A stretch of DNA of 64,000 bases, taken from NCBI GenBank assembly GCA_905221605.1, contig CAJNDS010002105.1:436001-500000 (forward strand), written 5' to 3'. Numbering within the stretch: the stretch's first letter is position 1; every line of letters begins with the position of its first letter. This DNA comes from Symbiodinium natans (taxonomy: Eukaryota; Sar; Dinophyceae; Suessiales; Symbiodiniaceae). The notes below the pieces were generated by a model. The model was not told the DNA's origin. It searched no databases and was given only the letters and a program-made list of their open reading frames with translations. The position numbers were made by a program, and so were the translations under genes. Shown piece by piece: positions 1-12,009 of this stretch.

Positions 1-74
1 ATGTCTATGTGATTCGGAAATAGAGGCTCTAAAGAAGGCCCTCAAAACAAGTGCTGTGATGTTCAAGCTACCAG

Positions 75-2316
75 GTCCATTGGAGTGATCACGAAAATAG
101 ACATCATGGACCAGGGCACAGATGCTGTCAAGATGTGGCTTGGCGGCAGCAGCTGGGTCTAAGAGCCTACGTCGCTTGCGGGACAGCCAAGCCAAGCCAA
201 GAGCCATCAAGAACCCTGCCTTAGCGAAATACCAGCAGTCGAGGTTGGGTCGAACCTAGCTTTCGTTCGTGCACTTCTTGTCCTGTATGTCCTGTGGCCC
301 CGTGCCATGGTGAAGGCTTCGTGGTGAGGAGATTCCGCTACGTCCGAGTCTTAAACTCTCCAAGTTGAGAACTGGAAAGAGCTGAAGAGCTGGCGCGGCC
401 GAGCTGTGATGCTGAGACTTGCCCACTGGCCAACTGCAATCTGTGATCGTTTTAGACAGCAACTAAGGCTTGGGCTATGTTGGTGTCAAGATGCGCAACC
501 AACAGGATCAAGGGCTGCTTTCGACATGGTAGAATCTGGCTTCTTACTTGCCTCGTTTTTAGGACATCACCAGCAACAAGCCAGTAAAAGTCTCCTTGAA
601 AGAAGAGAGGCGCGCATCAGGGGCCTGACTCTGCTTCCTCTGTCTGCTCCGTGTTTGCTCTGCTTCTGCTTCTGCGCAGGGAGTGGTTTGAGAATCACCG
701 CCTCTACAGCAAGCTTCCCCCAGGTGCCGGAAAGTCTCCTACAGGGTTGCTTTGATGTTGCTTTGATGTTGATCCGTGCAGTGGCAGGTTTGGTGGGAAC
801 CAGCACCCTGATTGACAAGCTGACGCAGCACCTGCGTTGCATGAGATACTGACTGCCATACGTATCCTGTTTTGGAGACATGCATGGACGTCAATGTGTG
901 CACCGCATGCGCTCCATGCTGTGGACTGTGTGGCCGCCAGCTTTCTGAGCGTGGCAAGTTGAGGATTCTCTTCAAGCACATCCGGCGACACTTGTCTAGA
1001 ACCTGCTGTGGGAACATAGTTCAGAATTCAGGGCTCAGGACGCAGTGTGCAACGACAACCTTGGCATCTTTACTGCTGAGGGTTTCTGCCAGAGATCAAA
1101 AAAGAGATCAACGAAAGGCGAAGGCCATGGTGCTTCAGATATACGTCTTGCGGAGCACTGCTTCGAAATTCTATAGCCTCTATAGCGTTTTTTGAGCATC
1201 AGGACCGTGCAAGATCGCCTCGAAGAGTTGGGCTGGGCGCCCGGGGCTAGTAAGTTAGTAAGATTCATTCTCAGCACTCTTCAAGGCTGTGAGACCTATG
1301 GCACACAAGACTTGATCACACTGATGTTACATTGATGAATGACGGAATGATTCGGAATGATTGATAGAAAGACGCGTGAATAAGGCCCACCCTCTCGCTT
1401 CTCCTTTTTTTTTTTTTTTAGGGTTTTGGGGTTTAGGGTGTCGGGCTTTAGGGTTTAGGATGTAGGGTTTTCAGTTTAGGGTTTAGGATTTAGGGTTTAG
1501 GGGTGTTAGGGGTTAGGGTTTAGGTTTAGGGGTTCGGGGTTGGGGTATAGGGTTGGTTTCGAGGAGACCGTAGACCATGGGAGGGGGGATGCCCAGGGGG
1601 GGGGGGGGGAAGTGTCACCAAGGTATGGTATCCCCCCCCCGCCGCCCCTGTGGTCCCTGTGGTTTGGGGTGGGGGGTGGGTATTTAGGGCTTAGGGGATT
1701 TAGGGTTGAAGGGTTCTAGAGTTTTGGGGCTTAGGCTTTTCGAGGTTGTGGGTGTTGGGTGGGGTTCGAAAGTGTTTTCAGTTTTGGAGGATCCGTTCAG
1801 GGTTGCAGGTTTAGGGTTTAAAGTTTGGGGGTTTACGACTTGGGGTTTAGGGTACAGGGTTTAGCTTTGCGTGTGCGAGGGAGGGGTGGAGGAGGGGGGT
1901 GCTGCTGACACGGCGACACGGAACCGTATATGGTCACAACCCCATGTCCTACCACTCTCGTTTCTCTGCTTGCCTTCGTGAATCCATGCTTCTTCACGCT
2001 TCAGTTTACGATCTCTGGCTGGGGTGTGGACGGTTTGGACTGTGCACCCGAATTACCTTGTTCTACAAGTAAGTTGCAGCAACGGCAGGGCAGGGGTAGG
2101 GGCCCTTCGAAACTCAACCGTCTTCGCGAATTCCCCATCTACCTACCTCTCGTACAGCCAAGCTCATCACTTGGTACTTGTTCAAGATGGTTGCAAAAAC
2201 ACGTAGCATCTGGTCTTTGCACAGGGTACATACGATGCGGGGAGAAATATATATGTGTGTATATATCTATATATGCAGTATGTACATATATATGTGTATG
2301 TATATGCATATGCATA

Positions 2317-2348
<32 letters not shown>

Positions 2349-5300
2349 CATATGTATATGTATATTTTAAGAGAAAATTTATGTGTGTAAAAACAGAGAA
2401 ATAGACAAACATGCAAATATACGTGTATATATGTATATATACATATATATATATATGGGCGTCCGCCTATTGCGGTTCCCCTTATTTGCGGTTCCCCTTA
2501 TTTTTTTTGTAGGTTTACATAAATGTATATATTTTAAACCCTAAACCATCGTTATAACCACAGCAACAAGTCGATGATGATGTAGGCACCCCAAACCTAT
2601 AGGGTTAAGTTCGACAGGTTTAGGGCTTAAGATTGAGGCATTTAAACGTAAGCCCGCAATGAAACCTGAACCCTAACCGTTCAACCCGATAGAGTGAAGG
2701 TTAAGCGGTTAGGGTTTAAGATTTAGGTATTTTTAAACTTTAAACCTAAACCCATAGAGATGTAACCTTAAGGGTTGAAAGTTCGGGCAGTTAAACCTCA
2801 ACCCTGAACCGTTTAGGGTCAGAACCCTAAAGCCCGATAGGGCTCTACAAGGAACAAAGGTTTTGACCCTAAAGGGTGCTGAAGGTATACATGCCCGGAC
2901 CTTAGGTTTTCTTGAACCATTGAACCCTACAGGGTTTAAAGGCTTAGGGTTAAAGGTTTGGGCATTACCAATACAATAGAACCTTAAAGCCCTATAGGGC
3001 TTGGGGCTTAAATCCCTAAACCTTAACTCCCATAGGGTTATGCCTACGTTTGTAGGGCTTTCGTCCCGGTGACGCGAGAATACTGTGAGCAAACGTCCTT
3101 TCACCACTTCCTCGGATTCAAAATATACACAAACCATATCGTTATATGATAGAATTCAGGTTTTGCTTATCGGGGGATGGTTGCTTGCGATATCTTAGCC
3201 TAGGTAAAGTTTTTAGGATAGAGGTTGTGTTTTGCTTATTGGGGCGTGATGGGGTTACCTTCATTGTCTTAGAGGTTTATTTACATGTATATAAATCAAA
3301 CCCTGAACCCTAGTTATAGCCGCAGCAAAAAGTTATAACCTTTCATACACATATATCCTACTTGCTGGGATTCAACATATAAGCAAACTATATCGTTAAA
3401 TGATGGAATTCAGGTTTTGCTTTTCGGGGGATGGTTGCTTGAGATATCTTAGCTAAGGTAAAGTCTTTGGGACAGATGTTTTGTTTCGCTTAATGGGGCG
3501 TGATGGGCTTCCCCTGAGTTTTTGGGTTTACATAAGTGTATAAAAATCAAACCCCAAGCCATAGTCATAAGCACAGCAATAAGTTATAACCTTGTCATAT
3601 AGATATTTCCGCAGAGCTCGTCAAATCCGATCATGATGTAGGCACCCCAACCCTATAGGGTTAAGGTTGACAGGTTCAGGGTTTAAGATTGAAGCATGTA
3701 AACCTGAGCCGGCGATTGAACCTAAGCCCTTACCTTTAAACCCTATAGAGTTGGGTTTAAGGAGTTAGGGTTTAAGGCGCAATCCCATATAGTATACATA
3801 CACTTATGAGCAGAAAAGACACGGGGGGACACTGCTTGCGATTCAGAATATTCGGAGCAGAAAAGACACAGGGGACACTGCGTGCGAATCAGAATTTTAG
3901 GAGCAGAAAAGATGCGGTCGAGGTACCTCGGCAGGAGCACCATTAAACCATTAAACCATTAAACCATTAAACCATTAAACCATTAAACCATTAAACCATT
4001 AAACCATTAAACCATTAAGCCATTAAACCATTAAGCCAATGAACCATTAAACTATTAAACCATTAAACCAGTAAACCATTAAACCAGTAAACCAGTAAAC
4101 CATTAAACCATTAAACCATTAAACCATTAAACCATTAAACCATTAAAGCAATGGTTGCCCCCCCCTTGAAAATGGTTGAATGGTTAAGGGGATTCTCATA
4201 TGGGGGAAACCAATGGTTTCATGGTTTAATGATTTATGGTTTAATGGTTTAATGGTTTAGTGGTTTAGGGGATTTTCATAAGGGGGAAACCATTGGTTTA
4301 ATGGTTTAATGGTTTAATAGTTTAATGGTTTAATGGTTTAACGGTTTAGGGGTTTTTCATAAGGTGGAAACCATTGGTTTAATGGTTTAATGGTTTAATG
4401 GTTTAATGGTTTAATGGTTTAATGGTTTAATGGTTTAATGTTTTTGGGGATTTTCATAAGGGGGAAACCATTGGTTTAATGGTTTAATGGTTTAATGGTT
4501 TAATGGTTCTAGGGGTTTTCGTATGCGGAAACCATTGGTTGAATGGTTAAATAGGGAATGTGCAAAAAACACAGGGGAACGCTGACCCATATATATATAT
4601 ATATGCTCACCCCCCCCCAATGGACCAACCGCGCAATGGAAAAGAAGTCCAAAAATCCAAAAACCCAAACTTCCCCGGACAATCTCCCAGGAAACTTTTG
4701 ATTTATGGATTTTTGGATTTTGTGTTTTTTTATGCATGTTTATGCTTTTTGTGCTTTTTCGTGCTTTTTTTGTACTTTTTGCACTTTTTTTTGCACTTTT
4801 TTGCACTTTTTGCACTTTTTTTGCACTTTTGTCTAATTTCACAACATTTTTGCAAATATTTGTCCTCTTGAATGTGCTTTTCCAATCCAAAAATCCAAAA
4901 ACCCAAAAATCCAAAAATCCAAAGTTCTCCAGACAATCTCCCAGGAAACTTTGGATTTTTGGATTTTTGGATTTTTGGATTTTTGGATTTTTGGATTTTT
5001 GGATTTTTGGTTTTTTGGATTTTTGGATTTTTGGATTTTTGGATTTTTGGATTTTTGGATTTTTGGATTTTTGGATTTTTGGATTTTTGGGTTTTTGGAT
5101 TCTGAAGATTTTTCACATTCGAGGTTCTGAATTTTTTGACTTATAAGAGGGCGGCCATTCACATGTACCCTTGTCAGAATTTCAAAAACATCCAAACGAC
5201 TCAAAACGTGAATGAAAAATCCCAAGTAGCCTGCTCAAAGAGCCAATAAGATGTTGAAGTATCCTGCTCAAAAAGCGATTAGAAGCGTTCAAGAAAGTAG

Positions 5301-6980
5301 TAGGGCTTAGGTCCAGTCTCTGGCTGGTGAACTACTTGGAATCCTGTTCAAAAAACTAAAGCACTCGTATCACAAAGTAAGGGCTTTCATAAGAGATAAC
5401 CTTTTCTAAACAGTAGGTGCTAGGATCCCAGAATGGTTCTTATTGAAGAAATGATAATTCAGCTTCTTTCAGATGCACAAAATTAGATATTGGCAAATAT
5501 AGGCTTTCTTTGTTAAAGCCTCCTTAGCAAAGGCCTGTGCATAACACATGTACGTGTTTTTCTCAGTGATTTGAAAAACTAAGACTTTACATGTATAATC
5601 AAAACCTTCTAGAATATGCCATTTAATTCCATTTAATATCCTGTGAATTTAGTGTTCACGTTTCGAGTAGGACGCCATTGAAACTCTGATACTTATATAC
5701 ACGAGATACTTACAGGGGCTCCATATGCAAGAATATAAAATAAGAGTTCAACCGAACCTCATAGTATCCTCATAGCATGAAATGCGCGCCCTGGAAATGA
5801 ATGCACACTTCACTTCCATACAGGAAGTCCCGACCCTCGAGTGGACAGTGCACTAGCCGTATTTTGGGCCTAAGCCCTATTACTGTCTTGAACGCTTCTG
5901 TTCAGCCTCTTGTTGGCTGTTTGAGTAGGATATTTCGAAATCTCGTTGGTGTTGTGAGCAGGCTACGTAGGATTTTAACGATACAGTCTTCAATCGAGTA
6001 CTTAGTTAAGACGTTAATCAGATTCGAGCAGGGTTTACTGCAATAATCAAAGGTGGGCAACTCAATATTAAGAGCCTGAATTAAAGGACCAGAAAACAAA
6101 AACACTCGTTATCGCAAAGTCAGGGTGTTCATGACATATAACCTTTCTTAAACAGCAGGTACTAGGATCCCAGAATGGTTGTTCTTGGAAAAAATGATAA
6201 TTCAGCTTCTTTTAAAAGTAGATATTGACAAACATGGGCTTTCTCTGCTAAAGCCTGCTTAGCAAAGCCCTGTGCATAACACACGTACGTGTTTACCTCA
6301 GTGATTTGAAAAGTAAGACTTGACATGGTTCTCAAATTCAGAAACTGTATAATCAAAACCATCTAGGATATGCCATTTAATGATATCCTGTGAATTTAGT
6401 GCTTAAATGGCCGCCCTCTTATAAGTCAAAAGAAAGGAGAACCTCGAATGTGAAAAATCTTCAAAATCCAAAAACCCAAAAACCCAAAAATCCAAAAATC
6501 CAAAAATCCAAAAATCCAAAAATCCAAAAATCCAAAAACCCAAAAATCCAAAAATCCAAAGTTTCCTAGGAGATTGTCTGGAGAACTTTGGATTTTTGGG
6601 TTTTTGGATTTTTGGGTTTTTGGATTTTTGGATTTTTGAATTTTTGGGTTTTTGGATTTTTGGATTGGAAAAGCACATTCAAGAGGACAAATATTTGCAA
6701 AAATGTTGTGAAACTAGACAAAAGTGCAAAAAAGTGCAAAAAGTGCAAAAAAGTGCAAAAAGTGCAACAAAAAGCAGAAAAAAACACAAAAAAACACATA
6801 ACACACAAAAATGCACGACAAAAAGCACAAAAAAAGCACAGGAAGCACAAAAGCATAAAGAAGTAGACAGGGAAAGCATGGCAGGCTGCAGTGTCTCGAG
6901 AACCTTATACATGCCGATGTGGGTCCATTGGGGTTGGAGGTTGGTCCATTGGGGGGGGGGCGACCATATATATATATATG

Positions 6981-7012
<32 letters not shown>

Positions 7013-10000
7013 TGCATGTGATTCTGGGTTGGCCCCACCCTTCCTTTCCCCGCCCCTTCCTGCTATGTTGGGGGCCTTGGTTTAGCCTTAACGTTCACAG
7101 TCCCGCCCCCTCCTTTGTGGTGTGGTGGTGGGTGTTTAAGGTTAGGGGTTAATTTTCGCACTGCGCGATCCGCCTCGGCCGGGGCCTGCGCAGTGGGGAG
7201 GCGTTTGTTAGCGAGAGGACATGCAGGCCATGTACAGAGAAAGCTGGATCAGGGGGCACTGTCGTGTGGGGCTGGAGTTAAAACCGGAAGCGCGGGGCGG
7301 GGGAGGAGCGCCTGTGGTCGAGCCCAAACTGCCCCCTGGTTGGTGAACGTGTGTTTTCGCGCATCGGGTTTAGCCTAGGGCTTTAGCATCTTTGGGTTCT
7401 AGGGTCTCGGGGTTAGGGGGTGGCATCCTGGTAACTGTCGGCGCTTTTTGAACTTGAGGCAGGTACGACATCCCAAAAGTGACGACATGACGAGGATAGG
7501 GAGCGGTGGATAGCATGAGCATGGGTGGGCGGGGGGGGGGGGGGGGGTAAGGGCAGGCCTGGAAAGGCATAATTAATATGCAGATATACATACATATATG
7601 CATAGTAAAATGTGTACACACTCATATATGCATAGATACTAATATGTTTAAATGCATACATTTCTGTTTGTGGTTTATGAGTGCTTTTCTTGCACCAGGT
7701 CAGGGCATCCCTCTCGAGGATCATGGACGCGTGCAGTTAATGCCACTGGTCCTGAAAAGCCGTGAGACTATGTAACGTTTTCAATTTCACGTTGCTTTCG
7801 TTCAAGCTGTGTTTCTATATCAGCATGTGCTTGAGGTGGACGATGATCACTGACTATTGTGAGATGTTCAAGAACACCATCCGCCGCGTCATGCAGACAG
7901 TTCTTGACAGCCCAAAACGTTGACTTGTCTGGCAACCAAGGTGGGAAGTATGATCGGAAGCTTCAGCGCTACATGTTCAACTTGCCTGCTACTGAGCACA
8001 TGCCAATGGTGCCGCTGCTTGCCATCATGTGCCACCAATGACCGTACTTCTTAGATTTTGCAAGGCAGGGGGGCGACAGCAGCTCCATGTCAGGTGGAGC
8101 CCATGTGTCAACGTCTCAAACATTGGCTTTGAGATTCTATTGATGCATAGATCGGTGTGCAGCTTTCCTGAGCTTTGTTTCGTTCCGGCAACTTGCAGCT
8201 CTGAGATCTTTGAGCAGTCTTAGGCGTCAGGTCATGAATGACTTTCTCGTTGCAGCCTTAAGCCTTTAGGTCAGCGTCTCGTGCAAGATCTACATCAATT
8301 CACATCAAGTGCTAGAATGGTTGTTCGATGTGCCCTAAGGCCGACTACTTGGATGTCCCAATGACAGCAGAAATGACTGATGATGACATCGACCGTGCCA
8401 TCCGAATGCACGAGGGCCAAGGCCTCAAGTCGAGTCTCAAAGCATATTTCTTGCCTTGCACGAACATTCTTCCAGAATGTCTGACACCCAGGTGACTCGC
8501 TTCCAGGATTTCCTTCCCCAGACACCTTCGAGTACCTCGCATTGTGCGGTGCTCACATGGTTCCATGTCGGTACCTGGCATGCTTGGTACTTCCTAGACT
8601 TCGTAGACGTCGTAGACTTCGTAGAACGTAGACGTCCTTGTAAGAATCGACTTCGTCTTCTTCGTATGCTTAGTATGCTTCGTGACCTTCGCATGCTTCG
8701 CATGCTTCGCGTGTTTTTCTGCTGCGTATGCTGCATATACTACGTTTGCTTCGCATGTTGTGCATTGATCGTGTGCTTCGTATGCTCCGTATGCCCCGTA
8801 TAAGTCGCATTCGTTTTCTTATGGGGTTTAGAGTTTAGGGTTTGCTGTGATATAGCGCAGAAGTTTTCAAGGTTGGGATGCAGAGTGGCCTAGAAGGCTT
8901 CGGAAACTGCGAAGGGAACCGTCTAACTGGGCCAAGCCACCCTAACTTATCCTTCTCTGGGTTTGGCATAAGCTTGTATTATGTGCATGGCAACTCGAAC
9001 GGCTCAAGAGGTGGCTCTCAGCTTCCCAGAAAACTCCAGCAGGGGGGCAAGGGGGGTCCCAAGTGCCTCGGGGGTGGAAACTTCGTACGCTACGTACATT
9101 TCGTATATCTGATTTATGTTGCATTTTGTTTCTTTCGTTTCTTTCTTATGCTTCTTTTACGTTGTGTGATTGCAAGTCAAGGCCGCACTTACAGAAGATC
9201 TCCATTCCTGCGGTGGAGTTCTGCGCCAAGCCTTCTGAGCCTTCCGATCCTTCCGAGCTTTTTTGCATGCGCGGTTTCACGCCTTGCCATTTCTTAGTGT
9301 CTGAACCCAGGTGTGTGCACAACGTTGCTTCGGCTCTGGACGCGGTGGGCCCAGTCATGCTTCGGAGAATGTGCATCAGCAGAGCCATTCCAAATCTTCA
9401 GGTGAGCTTCCGTTGAGGGAGTGCTGGGATTCCTTTTTGGGACTTGATCTTGCCTATCATCGTATGGTGGCATTGAAGTGCTTACTTAGCACAGCATGGT
9501 TGGAATCATCGCAGACCTTGGCTCTCAAGCGTACACTTGGGTACCCTTTGCTTGCCAGCAGTTGCAGAGGTAGTCACGACGACTGAGGTGTTGTCCCAGC
9601 GCATGGCCCAGTCCGTTTTCCGCCGTTTCCCAAAACTGGCTGAGGCACGCAAAGACCATGGACCACTAGTGTCACTAGAGCATCTCGGACCCCGTTGTTT
9701 GTGTCGAATTTACATGCCTCCATGACACAGAGTTTGTGCAACGGTAGGTCACATCATTTCTTCAGACATGCCTGTGCCGAAATGCACGCGTGTGGCATGC
9801 ATGTCGCAGCAGGTCTGTTTGGAGATGACAGCAAACATCATCCAGGAGCAGAAGGACAAGACACGCATTGTGGTGGAGCAGCAGGCTCCTGGCATGGAAG
9901 ACGCCTCACGTGTCATGATGTCATTGCTGCCTTGGCCAAGCCGGCAAAGCTTGATGAAAGCCTGAAATACCCCTCGTCCTCTGAGGACTCTGCATGGAGC

Positions 10001-11483
10001 AATTGAGTAGCCCTTTGCTGTAGCCCCTCGCTGTAGTCCTTTGCTTCTTTGATTCGAGAAATTCCTGAGATCAAGATGATGCAAGGTCGCCTGCAGCGTC
10101 GGCTACCTCTTCACAAACGATCCGCGCGTGCCCCAAGAATCATGTTTGCTAGTGCTTTGATTCTAGGCAGCTCTCGGACACTGCCGCACTTGTGGCACAC
10201 AGGCTGCGCACCTTCTGCGCACGTGCCGCGCACCAGAGAGTGCACATGTTCCCAGAGCTAGGTCTTACTTGACAGAACATGGCTCCATGGAACCAATGTA
10301 CGAAGACAAGGAGACTCTGGAGTTGCTCTGCCAAAAGGTTCAGCATCTTTCGAACGGCCCCTTCTCTCGTGTCTACTCCATTGAGTCCCCCAGGAGCAGA
10401 AGAGGCAGCCACCACCACCGGAGGAAGAGAAGAAGGACAACAAAGGGCCTTCACAAGTGGCCCCACGCAAAGTGTTGCAACATGCCGCAACACTTGAGCT
10501 TGCTGAGGACCCTACCTTCGGTGAGAAAACTGTGCAGCAGATCAAGGCCCAAGTTCCGAGTGCGTGGATCTGGGATCCAATGTGCCCCTAAGATTCTTCG
10601 TTCTGTGCATCTTGTGTTGGATACGGCTTTTGCTCACCATGGGCACAAGAATTTGTGTGAGGACAATTCCAGTGCTGCGTACCAGAAGATGAACACGGTA
10701 TTCGGCTTGTCACTCAGGGCGTTTCTCAACTTAAATTCTTTGTGTCCCGACTTTGGCTCCCCCAGACCCAGACATAGCAAGTGACACTGTGAACTCGGTC
10801 TCGTTTTGCAGGGCCTGCACAGTGCCTGCACCCGACCCTCGAATGTAAGTTTGCAAGCATGCAGCCGGCAACGGCCTCCTAGGTGGACAGAAGCAGGCAG
10901 ACAAAAAGAACCACCGATACAGCGGGCCTTTTGTCAAGGAGACGTGAAAGAGTCGAAGAATGTGAAGATGTTGGAGATGTTTCAAAGAGTTTCCATCTTC
11001 TGAAAGTTCGCTTCGCCAGGAGATCCGGAAGCGGTTGGACTCATACCTGGCCATCACAGTGCGGCCCAAGGAACTAAACGCTGATGTTAAAAAAGAGAAG
11101 CTGTGGTAGGGGTGGGGGGGGAACATGCTTGACGTTTGATTTTTGTGTCGACTTTTGAGGTGCGCAACGTCCGCGACGCAGTGCCGAAGGCGATTGGCTT
11201 CTATCTCGTCAGGGCGGTGGCTTGGAGAAATCGTACGGGTGTTGAGAGCCATGCTGAGCGGTCTGCAGACTTTTGTGAGAGTGTAAGGTGCAGGACAAGC
11301 TGCAGTTTGAGCTGCTGAACGCGCTGAACCAGAAGGATTGCGTGACAGTGACATGTTCTCGCACTGTTCTCACAGTGTTCTCCCAGTTCTCACAGTGTTC
11401 GCATGTCATGCCATAGCCTTCAGGATAAGATCTCTGAGCTCCTTGGCGAGCCGTCACTCAGACAGCAATGGAGGGCTTTGTGA
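75..11483 (+). CDS. dynamin-family GTPase, 5'-partial, about 20 or more short exons
   Basis: Large GTPase that forms collars on membranes for fission (plastid, mitochondrial, peroxisomal or vesicle division). The first visible exon (75-135) reads SIGVITKIDIMDQGTDA, the G4 (TKxD) region of the GTPase domain; G1-G3 lie left of the window. Stalk exons follow: LGYVGVKMRNQQ (468-505), DITSNKPVKV (563-613), EWFENHRLYSKLP (680-723), LVGTSTLIDKLTQ (788-828), ILFKHIRRHL (964-990), LPEIKKEI (1081-1124), VQDRLEELG (1203-1240). After a 6.6 kb intron: TDYCEMFKNTIR (7836-7890), NVDLSGNQGGKYDRK (7911-7975), MTDDDIDRAIRMHEGQG (8371-8430), FPSPDTFEYL (8507-8541), MAQSVFRRFPKLAE (9562-9645), GYLFTNDPR (about 10097-10126), a variable acidic/Pro-rich segment (10270-10590), and a GTPase effector domain: RKRLDSYLAI (11018), VRNVRDAVPKAIGFYLVR (11160-11211), DKLQFELLNALNQKD (11294), ISELLGEPSL and stop (11424-11483). 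Known: motif order matches dynamins. Inferred: exon edges; cag/gatcaag...ttttag/gac (505/563) looks like a GA-AG intron. Subfamily unresolved; no PH domain seen. Confidence 0.88.
1418..3790. repeat. degenerate interstitial telomere-like repeats (TTTAGGG / CCCTAAA)
   Basis: Variants of TTTAGGG, with insertions such as TTTAGGGG, GTTAGGG and TTTAGGA, run from about 1418 to 1560 and 1680 to 1870. From about 2530 to 3780 the complementary AACCCTAAA type dominates on the + strand, mixed with TTAGGGTTTAAG. TTTAGGG is a telomere unit known in plants and dinoflagellates. The copies are imperfect and change orientation, so they look like old interstitial sequence rather than a chromosome end, and dynamin exons flank them. 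A TA/TG-rich stretch (2240-2460) and G/C runs (1598-1610, 1634-1642) interrupt them. Two longer related blocks, about 3150-3300 and 3390-3560, share a GGGGGATGGTTGCTTG core and repeat in direct orientation. Confidence 0.7.
3941..4545. repeat. 8-bp satellite AAACCATT that flips orientation (palindromic array)
   Basis: The left half (3941-4150) is a near-perfect tandem array of the 8-bp unit AAACCATT. The right half (4190-4545) is the reverse complement, AATGGTTT, broken about every 100 bases by a GGGGATTTTCATAAGGGGGAAACC-like spacer seen near 4190, 4265, 4350 and 4450. The array therefore forms one large imperfect palindrome with a C-rich centre near 4160. It lies in the large dynamin intron, directly left of the foldback element, which also uses 8-bp units. 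Confidence 0.85.
4590..6985. mobile_element. putative foldback / long-TIR non-autonomous element in dynamin intron
   Basis: The segments 4590-5163 and 6403-6985 are near-perfect reverse complements. Going inward from either outer end, the order is an AT dinucleotide run, a C (or G) run beside TGGACCAACC, a TTTTTGCAC-type array, a unique block containing AATATTTGTCCTCTTGAATG, a minisatellite of the 8-bp unit GGATTTTT (4955-5100, and its complement at 6465-6560), then TTCACATTCGAGGTTCT and AAGAGGGCGGCC at the inner edges. The AT-rich interior (5164-6402) has no credible coding sequence but holds two direct copies of a 280-310 bp block (about 5375-5690 and 6110-6405) sharing CTAGGATCCCAGAATGGTT. 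Long frames across the arms are low-complexity translations of the 8-bp unit. Resemblance to foldback (FB-like) transposons is inference; no transposase and no clear target-site duplication were seen. Confidence 0.65.
4955..5100. repeat. minisatellite of GGATTTTT inside left arm of foldback element
   Basis: About 18 tandem copies of the 8-bp unit GGATTTTT with occasional GGGTTTTT or GGTTTTTT variants. A short run of the complement (CCAAAAAT, about 4885-4922) lies just left, so the left arm alone can fold into a hairpin about a 30-base unique loop containing TCCAGACAATCTCCCAGG. The same layout appears inverted in the right arm (6465-6660). Confidence 0.85.
7530..7551. repeat. poly-G tract in dynamin intron
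   Basis: A run of about 17-20 G on the + strand follows GTGGGTGGGC. Similar long G or C runs recur at 1598-1610, 6949-6960, 28026-28046, 36102-36127 and 61190-61230. Possible G-quadruplex formers; run length may be affected by sequencing error. Confidence 0.7.
8585..8805. repeat. degenerate tandem repeat around CTTCGTATG in dynamin intron
   Basis: About 220 bases of imperfect repeats of CTTCGTATG, CTTCGCATG and CTTCGTAGA, with a shorter related patch near 9083-9130. It lies between the FPSPDTFEYL exon and later dynamin exons and codes for nothing recognisable. It ends close to a short GTTTAGAGTTTAGGG patch near 8825, another telomere-like fragment. Confidence 0.6.
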
Positions 11484-11632
11484 CTTGGGCCACTTGGGCC
11501 ACTTGGGCCACTTGGGCCACTTGGGCCACTTGGGCCACTTGGGCCACTTGGGCCACTTGGGCCACTTGGGCCACTTGGGCCACTTGGGCCACTTGGGCCA
11601 CTTGGGCCACTTGGGCCACTTGGGCCACTAGG
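11484..11632. repeat. 9-bp tandem repeat CTTGGGCCA directly after dynamin stop codon
   Basis: Sixteen or so near-perfect copies of CTTGGGCCA begin within a few bases of the predicted dynamin stop (TGA at 11481-11483). All six frames across it are open and give meaningless tripeptide repeats. Probably 3' untranslated or intergenic. Confidence 0.9.
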
Positions 11633-12009
11633 CGGAAGTCTAAGGTGTTCTTCCCTTAAACTACGACGCTTTTGCTCTCTTTTCTCAGTACAGCCTCCTC
11701 CGCAAAGAACCCCAGCTTGAAAAAGCACCTGAGCCCGAAAGCCCTTTAAGCCTTGCCAGACCCTCTGGAAGCGGCATCTTGTGGCTTGGAAGGGTGGGCA
11801 CAACAGTGAAGCAAAGCAGATTTTGCCGCGCCGTCCATAAGAGGCCTCACATCCTGGAGGAACGCGGACAGCTCAGTTTTTGAGCACAGGAAGGTGGAAA
11901 GGTGAGCTTGCGCAAGACAATGCTAGGCAAGAGCCTTGCCGCTCTGCTTTCCATTCTGCAGCGCGCCAGTTCTGCTGCCCTCTGAGTAGCGGACACAACG
12001 AGTCGGGAG

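Noticed and set aside
1418-3790. True chromosome end (telomere)
   Set aside because: Repeats are degenerate, change orientation and are flanked on both sides by exons of one dynamin gene.
4492-5225. Long open frames on both strands across the GGATTTTT array
   Set aside because: They are translations of an 8-bp minisatellite (FGFLDFWI or KNPKIQKS patterns), open in many frames, with no protein family.
11460-11803. Frames with repeated Gly-His-Leu, Ala-Thr-Trp or Gly-Pro-Ser
   Set aside because: Produced by the 9-bp CTTGGGCCA repeat; not protein evidence.
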